Assembly (NCBI GenBank): GCA_029248915.1
Contig: JAQWIK010000062.1
Coordinates: 1-35,013 of the forward strand
Reading direction: 5' to 3'
Length of the DNA stretch: 35,013 nt
Source of the DNA: Paracoccaceae bacterium
Lineage (GTDB): Bacteria > Pseudomonadota > Alphaproteobacteria > Rhodobacterales > Rhodobacteraceae
Under the pieces are notes generated by a model. That model was given only the letters and a program-made list of their open reading frames with translations, searched no databases and had not been told where the DNA came from. Within the stretch, counting starts at the first letter, position 1. Each line of letters starts with the position of its first letter. A program made the translations under genes and the position numbers. Below are positions 1 to 9,161 of the stretch, piece after piece.

Positions 1-1
1 C

Positions 2-1678
2 CTTGGTGGTTTAAATTTTTTTTGGGTTGCCCTAGCTTCTTTCACATCGAATATCTTAGGGTTGGCAACATCAATTTTTATAATGGTTGTTTACGATCGG
101 GTCCTTCCAAATCAAGCTGACCAATCTCTTTATGCCTTAGCATTTGGTGTTGGAATTGCGATAATTTTTGATCAATTATTTAAGTCAGCGCGAGGAGCCA
201 TTTTAGAAAATAGTGCCATTCACAAAGATAAAAAGTCTAATGACCATATTTTTGAACAATTCGTTGAAACAAAAAGTGATTTATCCAAACATTCTATCGG
301 GTCTTTATCAACAATTTCGCGAGATTATGAAACATATAAAGAATTCGTATCCTCTGCAGGACTCATATTGCTCATAGATCTACCATTTATTTTGGTTTTC
401 GTTTTTGTAATTTATTATATTGGTGATTTATTATTCTTGGTTCCTTTAATTTCAGTACCTACAGTAATTATTGGAATTTTAATCATACAACCTTTTTTGT
501 TTCGGACGTCTAAGCGCGTGTCAAAAGTAAATCAAAGCAAACAGGGTCTCTTAGTGGAAATTTTATCTGGCTTAGATGCTCTTCGAGTAAATGGAGCATA
601 TTCACTAATTAAAAGGAAATATAGCGCACAAGCTGACGATTACTCAAAAGTTACGAATAGTGCTAAAAGGTTCAATCAAATAACTACCAACTACGTGAGT
701 ATTATTCAGCAACTCGCTCAGATCGCTATCATAGTTTACGGCTTTCATCTGTTTGTCGAACAAAGAATTTCGATGGGAGCTATCATTGCCACAATGATCT
801 TATCGGGCAAAACGCTGGGTCCATTAGCAAAAATGGCGCAAACACTAGGACGCGCAAACAGTGCTTACGTAGCACGCAATAATTTAGTTGAATTTTTTTC
901 CCAACAACGACGAGAGCGCTTTTCTAAAGTAAGCCTTGAGAACGTTGAAAAGAATTTGGCAATAGACGTGCAAAACGCATCAATTAAGTTATCTGACGAA
1001 AGTAAGCCAATTTTTACAAGCCTTACATTTAACGTCAAAAGAGGAGAAAAAATTGCAATTATTGGACGTTCAGGAGCTGGTAAAACAACACTTCTAAGAA
1101 CAGTTTGTGGGCTTTTGGAGCCAGAAACTGGATCAGTCCAAATTAATGGTGATCAAGCCAGTTCAATTCCTAGGGACGAGTTGTTTAAAACATTAGGTGT
1201 GGTTCTTCAAGAAAGCTGGTTGTTTTCGGGAACACTCAGAGAAAACCTAACGCTAGGCTACGAAGACTTTAGCAATGAGCAAATTAGTAAAGCGTTGAAT
1301 GATGCTGGAGCCCATTTCCTAGGTGAGAATAAAGAAGAGATGTTAGAATTTCCTATTCTGGATCGAGGATCCAATCTCTCAGGAGGGCAAAAGCAGGTTA
1401 TTTGCGTCGCGAGGGTGCTATTACAAAAACCTTCGATTTTATTACTTGATGAGGCAACGAGCGCAATGGACTCCCATATGGAGGCAACCTTTCTAGCTAG
1501 CCTACAGAAAAATAGCGCTGAACAAACAATATTAGCAGTAACCCACAAACCAAATGTTATGAACATATGTGATAGAGTTATCATAATTGATAACGGAAAA
1601 ATTGGATGGGACGGTAAATTGAGTGAATACATCTCCCTTGTTACTCAAAATCAAGAGCAACAAGCGAAAAATAATTAG
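2..1678 (+). CDS. Type I secretion ABC transporter, permease/ATPase (5' end outside window)
   Basis: This is the inner-membrane exporter of a type I secretion system, a permease fused to an ATPase that would move an unfolded substrate across both membranes with an HlyD adaptor and an outer-membrane channel. The reading frame is open to the window edge, and the residues before the TTG at 62 already fit the first membrane helix, followed by VYDRVLPNQA, which is typical of this family. The gene is therefore truncated, not TTG-started. The ABC membrane domain comes first. The nucleotide-binding domain follows, with Walker A GRSGAGKTT, Q-loop VVLQESWLFSGT, signature LSGGQKQ, Walker B ILLLDEAT and the H-loop histidine in AVTHKP. 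Any N-terminal peptidase-like domain lies outside the window. The adaptor gene starts 7 bp after the stop. Subfamily (LapB-like or PrtD-like) and substrate cannot be told from this fragment. Confidence 0.9.
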   Translation, partial: LGGLNFFWVALASFTSNILGLATSIFIMVVYDRVLPNQADQSLYALAFGVGIAIIFDQLFKSARGAILENSAIHKDKKSNDHIFEQFVETKSDLSKHSIGSLSTISRDYETYKEFVSSAGLILLIDLPFILVFVFVIYYIGDLLFLVPLISVPTVIIGILIIQPFLFRTSKRVSKVNQSKQGLLVEILSGLDALRVNGAYSLIKRKYSAQADDYSKVTNSAKRFNQITTNYVSIIQQLAQIAIIVYGFHLFVEQRISMGAIIATMILSGKTLGPLAKMAQTLGRANSAYVARNNLVEFFSQQRRERFSKVSLENVEKNLAIDVQNASIKLSDESKPIFTSLTFNVKRGEKIAIIGRSGAGKTTLLRTVCGLLEPETGSVQINGDQASSIPRDELFKTLGVVLQESWLFSGTLRENLTLGYEDFSNEQISKALNDAGAHFLGENKEEMLEFPILDRGSNLSGGQKQVICVARVLLQKPSILLLDEATSAMDSHMEATFLASLQKNSAEQTILAVTHKPNVMNICDRVIIIDNGKIGWDGKLSEYISLVTQNQEQQAKNN

Positions 1679-1685
1679 GATTTAT

Positions 1686-2948
1686 ATGGCGAAATATCTC
1701 AACCAATTTATGATTGCATTGCTCTTAGGTTTACTAGCTGCCGGATATTTTTGGGCTAAACATACCCAACTTGATCTCATAACACGAGGCGAAGGGCGTC
1801 TTATTGCAGAGGGTCAGAACAAATTAGTTCAAGCACCTGATGGAGGAATAGTTACAAAAATATTTGTTAATGAGGGTGATATAGTATCAAATAATCAACT
1901 ACTTGCCGTGATTAATTCAACTGCTGCAGAAGGGTCGTTAAAAGAAATAAAAGCAAAAAAAAATAGCTTACTTGCAAAGTTGGTGAGGTTAGATGCAGAA
2001 TTAAAAAATTCTAGCAAAAATCAATTAGCTAAAAGTTTGGACGGCTTTGCAGAAAATGTACGCGAGTCTCAATTAGCTTTATTTTTAGCAAATCGCTCTA
2101 ATTTGAGATCTCTTCTTTTCTCGATTGAAAGCGAACGTGATCAATTAGAGAAAAGCTTAGCTACCATTAAAGAACAACTTTCAGGCGCAAAAGAGCTGTT
2201 AATACTAGTTAACGAAGAAAATAAAGAATTATCCCCTTTAATAAAAGCTGGAGCTTTAGGAGCTTCAGAAAAATTCCGTTTAAAAAGAGAAAGGGCTCAA
2301 TTGACTTCAGAAATTCACGTTTTAGAGGCCAAAGTTCTTGAAACAGATGCCGGTTATCTAAAGCTTGAAGCTGAAATAGAGGCACTTCAATCTGGATATG
2401 AGCGCAATATCTTTGAAGAAAGGGCCACTTATGTCAATGAACTGTCAGAAATTGACACCCGAATTCCTCTTTTAGAACAAAAACTCAAACAAACTGAAAT
2501 CAGGTCACCTTCTGATGGAATAATAAATAGCTTGCCCGTTTCTGATGAAGAAACAGTGATCAAAACTGGAGAAATAATTGCAGAAATTGTTCCATCGGCA
2601 GACGATCTTATCGTAGAGGCCTTTATTGATCCTAAAGACATAGCAAAGATTGAAGTCGGTCAAAAAGCCCGTGTCAGTTTAACAGCCTACGATGCCGCCA
2701 AATATGGATATTTAACTGGCCGTTTGTTAAAGGTTTCAGCTGACGCGGTATATAGGGAAGAAAAGCAATCGTATATGTATGCAATCGAGGTTGAGCTGAT
2801 TGATAACTTAATCGATAGTATAGGAGATACTGTGCCACTTAACCCAGGTATGATTGCGCAGGTCGATATAATTAGGGGCCAACAAACTGTTCTAGAATAT
2901 TTCTGGCAGCCAATCGCCAAACTCAAAGATGACGCGTTTAGACAGTAA
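1686..2948 (+). CDS. HlyD-family periplasmic adaptor of type I secretion (membrane fusion protein)
   Basis: This 420-residue adaptor bridges the ABC exporter just upstream to an outer-membrane channel. One N-terminal membrane helix (about residues 7-24) is followed by a biotinyl-lipoyl-like segment beginning near GEGRLIAEGQNK. A long Lys/Glu/Leu-rich coiled-coil hairpin runs from roughly 85 to 270. The second half of the lipoyl domain (EIRSPSDGIINSLPVSDEE) and a C-terminal beta-barrel region complete the usual HlyD order. The frame extends upstream to a GTG inside the exporter gene. I prefer the ATG at 1686 because AGGA lies just before it and the protein then starts directly before its membrane helix. 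The pair forms an operon. No TolC-type gene or RTX-type substrate is visible in the window. Confidence 0.88.
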   Translation: MAKYLNQFMIALLLGLLAAGYFWAKHTQLDLITRGEGRLIAEGQNKLVQAPDGGIVTKIFVNEGDIVSNNQLLAVINSTAAEGSLKEIKAKKNSLLAKLVRLDAELKNSSKNQLAKSLDGFAENVRESQLALFLANRSNLRSLLFSIESERDQLEKSLATIKEQLSGAKELLILVNEENKELSPLIKAGALGASEKFRLKRERAQLTSEIHVLEAKVLETDAGYLKLEAEIEALQSGYERNIFEERATYVNELSEIDTRIPLLEQKLKQTEIRSPSDGIINSLPVSDEETVIKTGEIIAEIVPSADDLIVEAFIDPKDIAKIEVGQKARVSLTAYDAAKYGYLTGRLLKVSADAVYREEKQSYMYAIEVELIDNLIDSIGDTVPLNPGMIAQVDIIRGQQTVLEYFWQPIAKLKDDAFRQ

Positions 2949-3030
2949 GAATATTTAGTTTTTCTCTATAACAATTTGTAAAATCTTCTACCAGAACTAT
3001 ATCGATTACAAATGGATGTGTTGTGATAGA

Positions 3031-3231
3031 ATGAGCAAAAAAACTCAAAAAAAGATGACCTTAAAAGGTAAAATAACACCCTTTTTTTTTGCAATGCTAT
3101 TTGCTCTTTTATGTGCAACAAGCATATTTATGATCGATCCAATTTTATATTTTTTAAAATATTTTGCTGCTTTCGGTCTATTAGTGTCCATATTACTAAT
3201 AATGTACATACTGAAAACTGATGAAATTTAA
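3031..3231 (+). CDS. Small two-helix membrane protein, unknown
   Basis: A 66-residue ORF (71 if the ATG at 3016 is used) with a basic, polar N-terminus and two hydrophobic stretches of about 20 residues, FFFAMLFALLCATSIFMI and YFLKYFAAFGLLVSILLIMY. It ends in a short acidic tail, KTDEI. I do not recognise a family. It lies 82 bp after the type I secretion adaptor on the same strand and could be a trailing gene of that operon, or an independent small membrane protein. No strong ribosome binding site is visible before either ATG, so both the start and the reality of the gene are uncertain. Confidence 0.4.
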   Translation: MSKKTQKKMTLKGKITPFFFAMLFALLCATSIFMIDPILYFLKYFAAFGLLVSILLIMYILKTDEI

Positions 3232-3264
3232 CCAGTTACACAGCCTAAACTAAAAAATACCGAA

Positions 3265-4485
3265 TTACCCTAGTAGATCATTTGCCACGTGAAGGGCTTC
3301 TACCAAGGTATCAACTTCAGATTTAGTATTGTAAAAAGCAAAGGATGCCCGGCAAGATGCAGTTATTCCCATATGATCCATAAGTGGTCCAGCACAATGT
3401 TGACCAGCCCTAACAGCTACTCCCTTTTTATCTAGGATCGTCGATATATCATGTGGGTGACCAGCGTTCTGCATTGTGAAGGAGAAAATAGCCCCTTTTT
3501 TCTTTGGTTGACCCTGAAGATTAAGCCAATTCAATGCAGTCAATCTTTCATATGCATAATTCTCTAATTCAGCTTCATATGCCGCAATATTTGTTAATCC
3601 AACATTCATCATATAATCCAATGCCACCCCAAAGCCTATAGTTTCAACAATTCCAGGTGTTCCAGCTTCAAACTTCATCGGAGCGTCATTGTATATTATA
3701 CTATCCTTGTGGACTTCTTTAATCATATCACCACCGCCTAAGAACGGACGCATTTCCTCCATTCTTTCAGCTTTAACATAAATCGCACCAGAACCACTTG
3801 GTCCGCATAACTTATGTCCTGTGATCGGATAGAAATCGCACCCAATTTCTTGAACATCAACAGGCAAATGAACTGCCCCCTGCGAACCATCTATAAGGGT
3901 TGCTACTCCAAGAGATTTCGCGGCATGGCATATAGTCTTCACATCAACTATTGTTCCTAGCACGTTAGACATATGCGTAACCGCAACCAATTTGGTATTT
4001 TTATCAATTGCGTCAACAACTGACTGAGGGTCAAGATTACCATGGTCATCAATATCCACCCACTTCAATTCTACACCCATTCTTTCACGTAAAAAATGCC
4101 AGGGTACAATATTGGCATGATGTTCCATAATACTCAGAACGATGTTGTCACCATGTTTCAGATGCTCCATAGCCCAACCATAGGCCACCATATTGATCCC
4201 CTCAGTTGTACCTGAATTAAGGACAATTTCGTTTTCATCAGAGGCATTTAAAAATCTAGCTACCACTCCACGAACACTCTCATACTTTTCAGTAGAGAGA
4301 TTAGAAAGGTAATGTAACCCTCTTTGAACATTAGCATAATCTTCTGAATACGCGCGTTTCACCGCATCAATAACCACATCAGGCTTTTGTGAAGAAGCGC
4401 CATTATCCAGATACACTAATGGTTTTTCATTAACCTTTCGCGCAAGAATTGGAAAGTCTGTTCTTATTTGCGACACATCAAACAT
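3265..4485 (-). CDS. sufS: SufS cysteine desulfurase (group II)
   Basis: A PLP enzyme that takes sulfur from cysteine as an enzyme-bound persulfide and passes it to the SufBCD scaffold for Fe-S cluster assembly. The 406 residues are normal for SufS. The PLP-binding lysine is K225 in ITGHKLCGPSG. The persulfide cysteine is C364 in RAGQHCAGPLM, the short-loop context of group II desulfurases, which usually need SufE or SufU as sulfur acceptor. No sufE or sufU is seen here. It is the last gene of the suf operon, and its start overlaps the end of the preceding Yip1-family gene by 8 bp, implying translational coupling. It is the second desulfurase of the operon, besides the iscS-like gene at its head. 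Confidence 0.96.
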   Translation of the reverse strand: MFDVSQIRTDFPILARKVNEKPLVYLDNGASSQKPDVVIDAVKRAYSEDYANVQRGLHYLSNLSTEKYESVRGVVARFLNASDENEIVLNSGTTEGINMVAYGWAMEHLKHGDNIVLSIMEHHANIVPWHFLRERMGVELKWVDIDDHGNLDPQSVVDAIDKNTKLVAVTHMSNVLGTIVDVKTICHAAKSLGVATLIDGSQGAVHLPVDVQEIGCDFYPITGHKLCGPSGSGAIYVKAERMEEMRPFLGGGDMIKEVHKDSIIYNDAPMKFEAGTPGIVETIGFGVALDYMMNVGLTNIAAYEAELENYAYERLTALNWLNLQGQPKKKGAIFSFTMQNAGHPHDISTILDKKGVAVRAGQHCAGPLMDHMGITASCRASFAFYNTKSEVDTLVEALHVANDLLG

Positions 4486-5050
4486 TAAATAATCCTACAA
4501 TTAATGACAGTACCATACTCACGCTTATAAAGGCTGCAATTAAGCCAGAAAACGTAACAAAAAATGCCTTAAACAAATTTTCAAGCTTCAGAGCAACGTC
4601 TATAAAAGAAACAAATATCCATATATAGATAAAGAAAACGCCAAGCTGAAATAAGGCTGCTAATTGAAGTGAGAGAAAAGTGATCAAGGTAGCTATCACC
4701 TGAAAACCAACTTGTATCACCTGCCCCCAGGCTAAAAGCACTAAAATATTGTCAATATTTTCGTTTCCACCCAGAATTTTACCAAAAAAACCTATGACAA
4801 ATGCAGACCATAGCGTACCAAAAATCATAACAGAGGCTAATACCAAAGGATGATGAATCAGTAATGGAAGAATTATAGAGCTTGGGGAACTATTTAAATC
4901 TAAAAAGAATAAAATGACGGTAATACAAATAGTAAAAATTACGCATATAATTGACGTCTGACGCGTTATTCCTAAATCGATTATCCGCTGAGCTGCGTCC
5001 CTGGGAGCTGTAATAGTCTCTACAAAAAGAGATTTGAAAGATAAACTCAT
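4478..5050 (-). CDS. Yip1-family integral membrane protein in suf operon (second copy)
   Basis: A 190-residue protein with a short amphipathic N-terminus containing APRDAAQRIIDLG, then about five hydrophobic segments (around residues 32-50, 60-80, 100-120, 125-150, 160-188). The pattern fits the bacterial YIP1/DUF1282-like membrane family. Function is unknown. It overlaps the upstream Yip1-like gene by an ATGA (4 bp) and sufS by 8 bp, so it is made together with the Fe-S assembly proteins. Yip1-family genes at this position are, as far as I recall, usual in Rhodobacterales suf operons. A membrane anchor or transport role for cluster assembly is only inference. Confidence 0.8.
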   Translation of the reverse strand: MSLSFKSLFVETITAPRDAAQRIIDLGITRQTSIICVIFTICITVILFFLDLNSSPSSIILPLLIHHPLVLASVMIFGTLWSAFVIGFFGKILGGNENIDNILVLLAWGQVIQVGFQVIATLITFLSLQLAALFQLGVFFIYIWIFVSFIDVALKLENLFKAFFVTFSGLIAAFISVSMVLSLIVGLFNV

Positions 5051-5523
5051 CTAGAGCGCCCCTTAAATCCCGAATAAATAAATGCCAAAAAGACTGATAG
5101 CCAGACCCCAGAAATAATAAAGTATTGAAAATTCTTACCTAAAAATCCTTCAACTAGTCCCACAAGTAACAATATTGGTGTTGCAGCCAAGTATGCCCAA
5201 AAAATTATCAACCGTACCTCGAGACCCAAAATATCACTTCTGAAAATTTTTGCAAAAAAATAAACAATCATTGAAATCAAATAAAAGATTAAAGGAAGTA
5301 GAAATAAGTTTGAAAGCAAAATGGCTCCCATCAATTCGTCAACCGGTTGTTGGTTTGTAAATGCCAGCCTAGCCTGGGCAGGCCACTCAGCAACGAAACT
5401 TATAAAGCAACCACCTACCAAATATGCTAAATTTTCTTTTTCAGAAGCGCCAGATGCGAATAATTTAGAATAAGTCTGAATTGGCTTGTAGTAGGTTTTA
5501 GAGATATTGATTACGACTGACAT
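5047..5523 (-). CDS. Yip1-family integral membrane protein in suf operon (first copy)
   Basis: A 158-residue membrane protein that begins MSVVINISKTYYKPIQTY and has about four hydrophobic segments, with a conserved-looking VAEWPAQARLAF stretch after the first. It resembles the first of the two Yip1-like proteins that I recall in Rhodobacterales suf operons. I chose the ATG at 5523 because it overlaps the sufD stop as TAATG, the same coupling seen at the sufD-sufC junction. The frame could extend 8 codons upstream into sufD. Its end overlaps the next Yip1-like gene by 4 bp. No catalytic motif is visible, and the biochemical role is unknown. Confidence 0.78.
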   Translation of the reverse strand: MSVVINISKTYYKPIQTYSKLFASGASEKENLAYLVGGCFISFVAEWPAQARLAFTNQQPVDELMGAILLSNLFLLPLIFYLISMIVYFFAKIFRSDILGLEVRLIIFWAYLAATPILLLVGLVEGFLGKNFQYFIISGVWLSVFLAFIYSGFKGRSR

Positions 5524-6800
5524 TAATTTTTGCGCCGTTCCAACCAAGCACTTATTTTTTCTACCATAATGTTAGCTACATCTTCATTTTCAATTTCATC
5601 AACTGCCTCAGCTAAAAAAGCCAGAGTAAGCATATCTGTTGCGTCGTTTTTTGAGATCCCACGACTACAAAGATAAAATAAAGCCTGCTCATCGATAGCC
5701 CCCGAGGTAGACCCATGTGAACAAATCACATCGTCAGCGTATATTTCGAGTTCTGGTTTAGCTAAAAATTGACTATCATCATCGAGCAACAATGATTGGC
5801 TAATTTGATACCCATCTGTTTTTTGCGCCCCTTCTTTAACTAAAATCTTTCCTTGAAACACACCTGTAGCACCGTTTCTCAAAACTTTTTTAAATACCTG
5901 TCTACTCTCACAGGCGACAGCGTCGTGAGTAACAAACACTGTGTCGTCATGGTGAAATTGTTTTCCATCCCCTACCGAAGCCCCAGCCACATGAGCCACG
6001 CATTCGTTACCTGATAAAGCTAAAATACATTCGTTCCGGGTCAAAACACCATTAGCAGTGAGTGTAAAAGACTTGAATTTTGCTTTTTCTTGAATATCCG
6101 CAAAAATATGAGTTACCGCCCATCGATCATGATCCCTACCTTGGGTCCTCACGTGTTGGAAACTTGCACTTTGTTCGAGAAAAACTTCCATCACTGTATT
6201 AACTTTTGTAGCAAAAGGGCCGCTTTCCAAAAGTGTAATAGAACAATCCTGATCAACCTTAATTAGATGGTGGAGAACCGCTTCAGATGGATTGTTATGC
6301 ATCCCTAGGATTAGTACTGGTCTTTCGATGTTTCCTTTTACATGAACCAAGACGCCATCGGAAGCCACGGCAGTGTTTAAGGCCGCTAAGGGTCGACTTA
6401 CAGGTATTTGCCCTTGTTTCTCCAGCGTTCCATAATAATTTTGAGCCCAATGTAAATCTTCGGCATCTGACAGGCGGCTTATACTGATATTCTCTGTTGT
6501 TAAATCATCGGATAACTCTGAATTAAAAATACCATCACAGAAAACAATTTTTAATGCATTTATTTCTGGAAAAGAATTCGCATCTTCTAAATTTTTTACT
6601 GAGGGAACAGAAACATTTCCCGAAATCAAATCGCCTGGATTTGTATACTTCCAATATTCATCCCGATGGTTTGGTAATCCCATATTTATAAGTCTAGCTA
6701 ATGCACTTTCCCTAGCATTTTTATTCCATCCCTTTTGAAAATTTACTACTTGAGACTTTGCAATATCTAAAAGATCAAAGTTTTCTTTCTTGAGCGCCAT
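5523..6800 (-). CDS. sufD: SufD, Fe-S assembly scaffold subunit
   Basis: A partner of SufB and SufC in the SufBC2D scaffold, where Fe-S clusters are built. The 425 residues fit the family. The C-terminal half carries the beta-helix core with GVFQGKILVKEGAQKTDGYQ and the conserved CSHGSTSGAIDEQALFYLCS segment, whose histidine matches the functionally important SufD histidine. The N-terminal region is more variable. The start ATG overlaps the sufC stop as TAATG, and the stop overlaps the next gene in the same way, so the genes are translationally coupled. Confidence 0.95.
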   Translation of the reverse strand: MALKKENFDLLDIAKSQVVNFQKGWNKNARESALARLINMGLPNHRDEYWKYTNPGDLISGNVSVPSVKNLEDANSFPEINALKIVFCDGIFNSELSDDLTTENISISRLSDAEDLHWAQNYYGTLEKQGQIPVSRPLAALNTAVASDGVLVHVKGNIERPVLILGMHNNPSEAVLHHLIKVDQDCSITLLESGPFATKVNTVMEVFLEQSASFQHVRTQGRDHDRWAVTHIFADIQEKAKFKSFTLTANGVLTRNECILALSGNECVAHVAGASVGDGKQFHHDDTVFVTHDAVACESRQVFKKVLRNGATGVFQGKILVKEGAQKTDGYQISQSLLLDDDSQFLAKPELEIYADDVICSHGSTSGAIDEQALFYLCSRGISKNDATDMLTLAFLAEAVDEIENEDVANIMVEKISAWLERRKN

Positions 6801-7555
6801 TAAGCGACCTCCGCAAGGATTTCGCTGTAACCATTATTTTCAACTTCTAGCGCTAACTCAGGACCTCCAGTTTTAACGATCCTTCCATTTGCCATTATGT
6901 GAACGACATCAGGTTTTATATGATCAAGTAACCTTTGATAATGCGTTATCACTAAAAAACCTCTTCCAGCGTCACGAAGAGAATTAACACCCTCCGAAAC
7001 CAACTTCATAGCATCAACATCTAAACCTGAGTCTGTTTCATCTAATATACACATCTTAGGTTCTAACATTGCCATTTGAAGAATCTCGTTACGTTTTTTC
7101 TCACCACCTGAAAACCCAACATTTACTGGACGCTTCAACATTTCAGCATCAATTTGCAATGATTTAGCGCGTTCCCTTACTTCTTTTAAAAATTCTGTTG
7201 AACTCATTTCTTTATCGCCCCTCGCCTTACGCTGAGCGTTAACTGCGGTCCTCAGAAATGTCATGTTTCCAACACCCGGAATTTCCACAGGATACTGGAA
7301 AGCTAAGAATAATCCCGCGGCGGCTCGCTCTTCCGGCTCCATTTCCAGAATGTCTTCGTCATTCAGTGATACACTTCCCCCAACAACTTCATACCCGTCT
7401 TTACCAGACAATACATATGACAGAGTCGATTTTCCGGATCCATTTGGCCCCATGATAGCGTGAACTTTACCAGCCTCAACTGTCAGGTCTACACCTTTCA
7501 AAATCTCCTTGTTTTCGTCTTCGAGATTTACACGTAAGTTTTTAATTTTTAACAT
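6800..7555 (-). CDS. sufC: SufC, ATPase of the SufBCD complex
   Basis: An ABC-type ATPase, soluble and not a transporter, that drives conformational change in the SufBCD scaffold. It is 251 residues long. Walker A is GPNGSGKST at residues 36-44, the signature region is GFSGGEKKRNEI, Walker B is MCILDETDSGLD, and the H-loop is VITHYQRLLD. The unusual FSGGEKKR signature separates SufC from transport ATPases. A good ribosome binding site (AAGGA, six bases before the ATG) lies in the 70-bp gap after sufB, the largest gap inside the operon. Confidence 0.97.
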   Translation of the reverse strand: MLKIKNLRVNLEDENKEILKGVDLTVEAGKVHAIMGPNGSGKSTLSYVLSGKDGYEVVGGSVSLNDEDILEMEPEERAAAGLFLAFQYPVEIPGVGNMTFLRTAVNAQRKARGDKEMSSTEFLKEVRERAKSLQIDAEMLKRPVNVGFSGGEKKRNEILQMAMLEPKMCILDETDSGLDVDAMKLVSEGVNSLRDAGRGFLVITHYQRLLDHIKPDVVHIMANGRIVKTGGPELALEVENNGYSEILAEVA

Positions 7556-7625
7556 CTAGTGTCCTTAGCATTGGCACAATTTTAAAATAATAGGGTTCAC
7601 ATAATTTAGAAAGATTTGCTTATTG

Positions 7626-9149
7626 TCAGCCAACACTTCCTTCTAAGCTAATCGCAACGAGTTGTTGTGCTTCCATTGCAAACTCCATTGGGAGGGCTTG
7701 GAGAACATCTTTGCAAAATCCGTTAACCACGAGAGCAACAGCTTCTTCCTCATCCATTCCTCTTTGCCTACAATAAAATAGCTGATCATCGTCAACTTTT
7801 GAAGTGGTTGCCTCGTGCTCGACACGGGAACTGTTATTTTTCACTTCAATGTAAGGGACTGTATGGGCTCCACATTTATCGCCAATTAGTAAACTGTCAC
7901 ATTGTGTGTAGTTTCTACTATTTTTTGCTTTTGGGTGCATAGACACCAATCCTCGGTAAGTATTTTGCGCAAACCCCGCGCTTATGCCCTTGGAAACAAT
8001 CCGAGATTTTGTATTTTTACCCAAATGCACCATTTTGGTGCCAGTATCGGCTTGCTGGTGGTTATTTGTGATTGCAATGGAATAAAACTCACCTTGGCTA
8101 TCGTCACCTCTCAAAATGCAAGAAGGATACTTCCAAGTAACGGCTGAACCTGTTTCTACCTGGGTCCACATCACTTTAGATCTATCTCCTCGGCAATCAG
8201 CCCTTTTTGTAACAAAATTATAGATCCCACCGTTCCCATCTTCATCACCGGGATACCAATTCTGAACCGTCGAATATTTAACTTCGGCATCTTCTTCGAT
8301 AATAATCTCCACAACGGCAGCATGCAATTGAGCCGTATCTCTCTTTGGAGCGGTGCACCCCTCAAGATAAGACACATAGCTGCCTTTGTCTGCGATAATA
8401 AGTGTTCTTTCGAATTGCCCTGTATTTTCTGCATTTATGCGAAAATAAGTAGATAGTTCCATTGGACAGCGAACACCGGGCGGAATGTAGACAAAAGATC
8501 CATCAGAAAAAACAGCAGAATTTAATGTTGCATAGTAGTTATCTGTAACGGGGACTACGCTTCCAAGATATTTCTTCACTAATTCAGGGTGCTCACGAAT
8601 AGCCTCGGATATCGAGCAAAAGATAACACCAGCACTTTTCAACTCCTTCTGAAAGGTAGTTCCAACCGAAACACTATCAAATACAGCGTCAACCGCAACT
8701 TTGCGCTCACCTTGCTCAATATCGTCACTAGCCTCCACGCCAGCTAGTAACATCTGTTCCTTCAGAGGTATTCCTAGTTTTTCATAAGTAGCGAGTAATT
8801 TTGGGTCCACTTCGTCAAGAGATTTTGGTTTTTCGGTCATAGATTTTGGTCGCGCATAATAGTACTGGTCCTGAAAATCAATTTCAGGATAATTAACCAT
8901 GGACCACTTCGGTTCTTTTATTTTTTCCCATCGATTAAAGGCTTTGATACGCCAATCAGTCATCCATTCGGGTTCTTCATTTTTGTCACTTATTAGCTTT
9001 ACAATATCTGAATTGAGGCCCTTTGGAGCATACTCCATCTCAATATCAGTTTCCCACCCGTATTTATAAGCGCCACCAACTTCTCGGACAGCGTCTACAG
9101 TTTCCTGATCCACACCTTCTTTCACTTCTACGCTTTCAAAATTTGCCAT
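7626..9149 (-). CDS. sufB: SufB, Fe-S assembly scaffold subunit
   Basis: The main scaffold protein on which nascent Fe-S clusters form. It is about 507 residues long, with typical blocks [50 protein letters not shown] and [15 protein letters not shown], and a C-terminal [18 protein letters not shown]. The frame opens at an ATG at 9161. I prefer the ATG four codons later (9149) because GAGG sits six bases before it and Rhodobacterales SufB proteins usually begin M-A-x followed by [16 protein letters not shown]. It lies directly after the iscS-like gene with a gap of only 12 bases. Confidence 0.96.
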   Translation of the reverse strand: MANFESVEVKEGVDQETVDAVREVGGAYKYGWETDIEMEYAPKGLNSDIVKLISDKNEEPEWMTDWRIKAFNRWEKIKEPKWSMVNYPEIDFQDQYYYARPKSMTEKPKSLDEVDPKLLATYEKLGIPLKEQMLLAGVEASDDIEQGERKVAVDAVFDSVSVGTTFQKELKSAGVIFCSISEAIREHPELVKKYLGSVVPVTDNYYATLNSAVFSDGSFVYIPPGVRCPMELSTYFRINAENTGQFERTLIIADKGSYVSYLEGCTAPKRDTAQLHAAVVEIIIEEDAEVKYSTVQNWYPGDEDGNGGIYNFVTKRADCRGDRSKVMWTQVETGSAVTWKYPSCILRGDDSQGEFYSIAITNNHQQADTGTKMVHLGKNTKSRIVSKGISAGFAQNTYRGLVSMHPKAKNSRNYTQCDSLLIGDKCGAHTVPYIEVKNNSSRVEHEATTSKVDDDQLFYCRQRGMDEEEAVALVVNGFCKDVLQALPMEFAMEAQQLVAISLEGSVG

Positions 9150-9161
9150 CAAGGCCCTCAT

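Noticed and set aside
62-64. TTG as the start of the type I secretion exporter
   Set aside because: The frame is open to the window edge and the upstream residues continue the first membrane helix, so the true start is outside the window.
1623-1685. GTG start extending the HlyD-type adaptor by 21 codons into the exporter gene
   Set aside because: The extension has no adaptor-like sequence, and the ATG at 1686 has AGGA in front of it.
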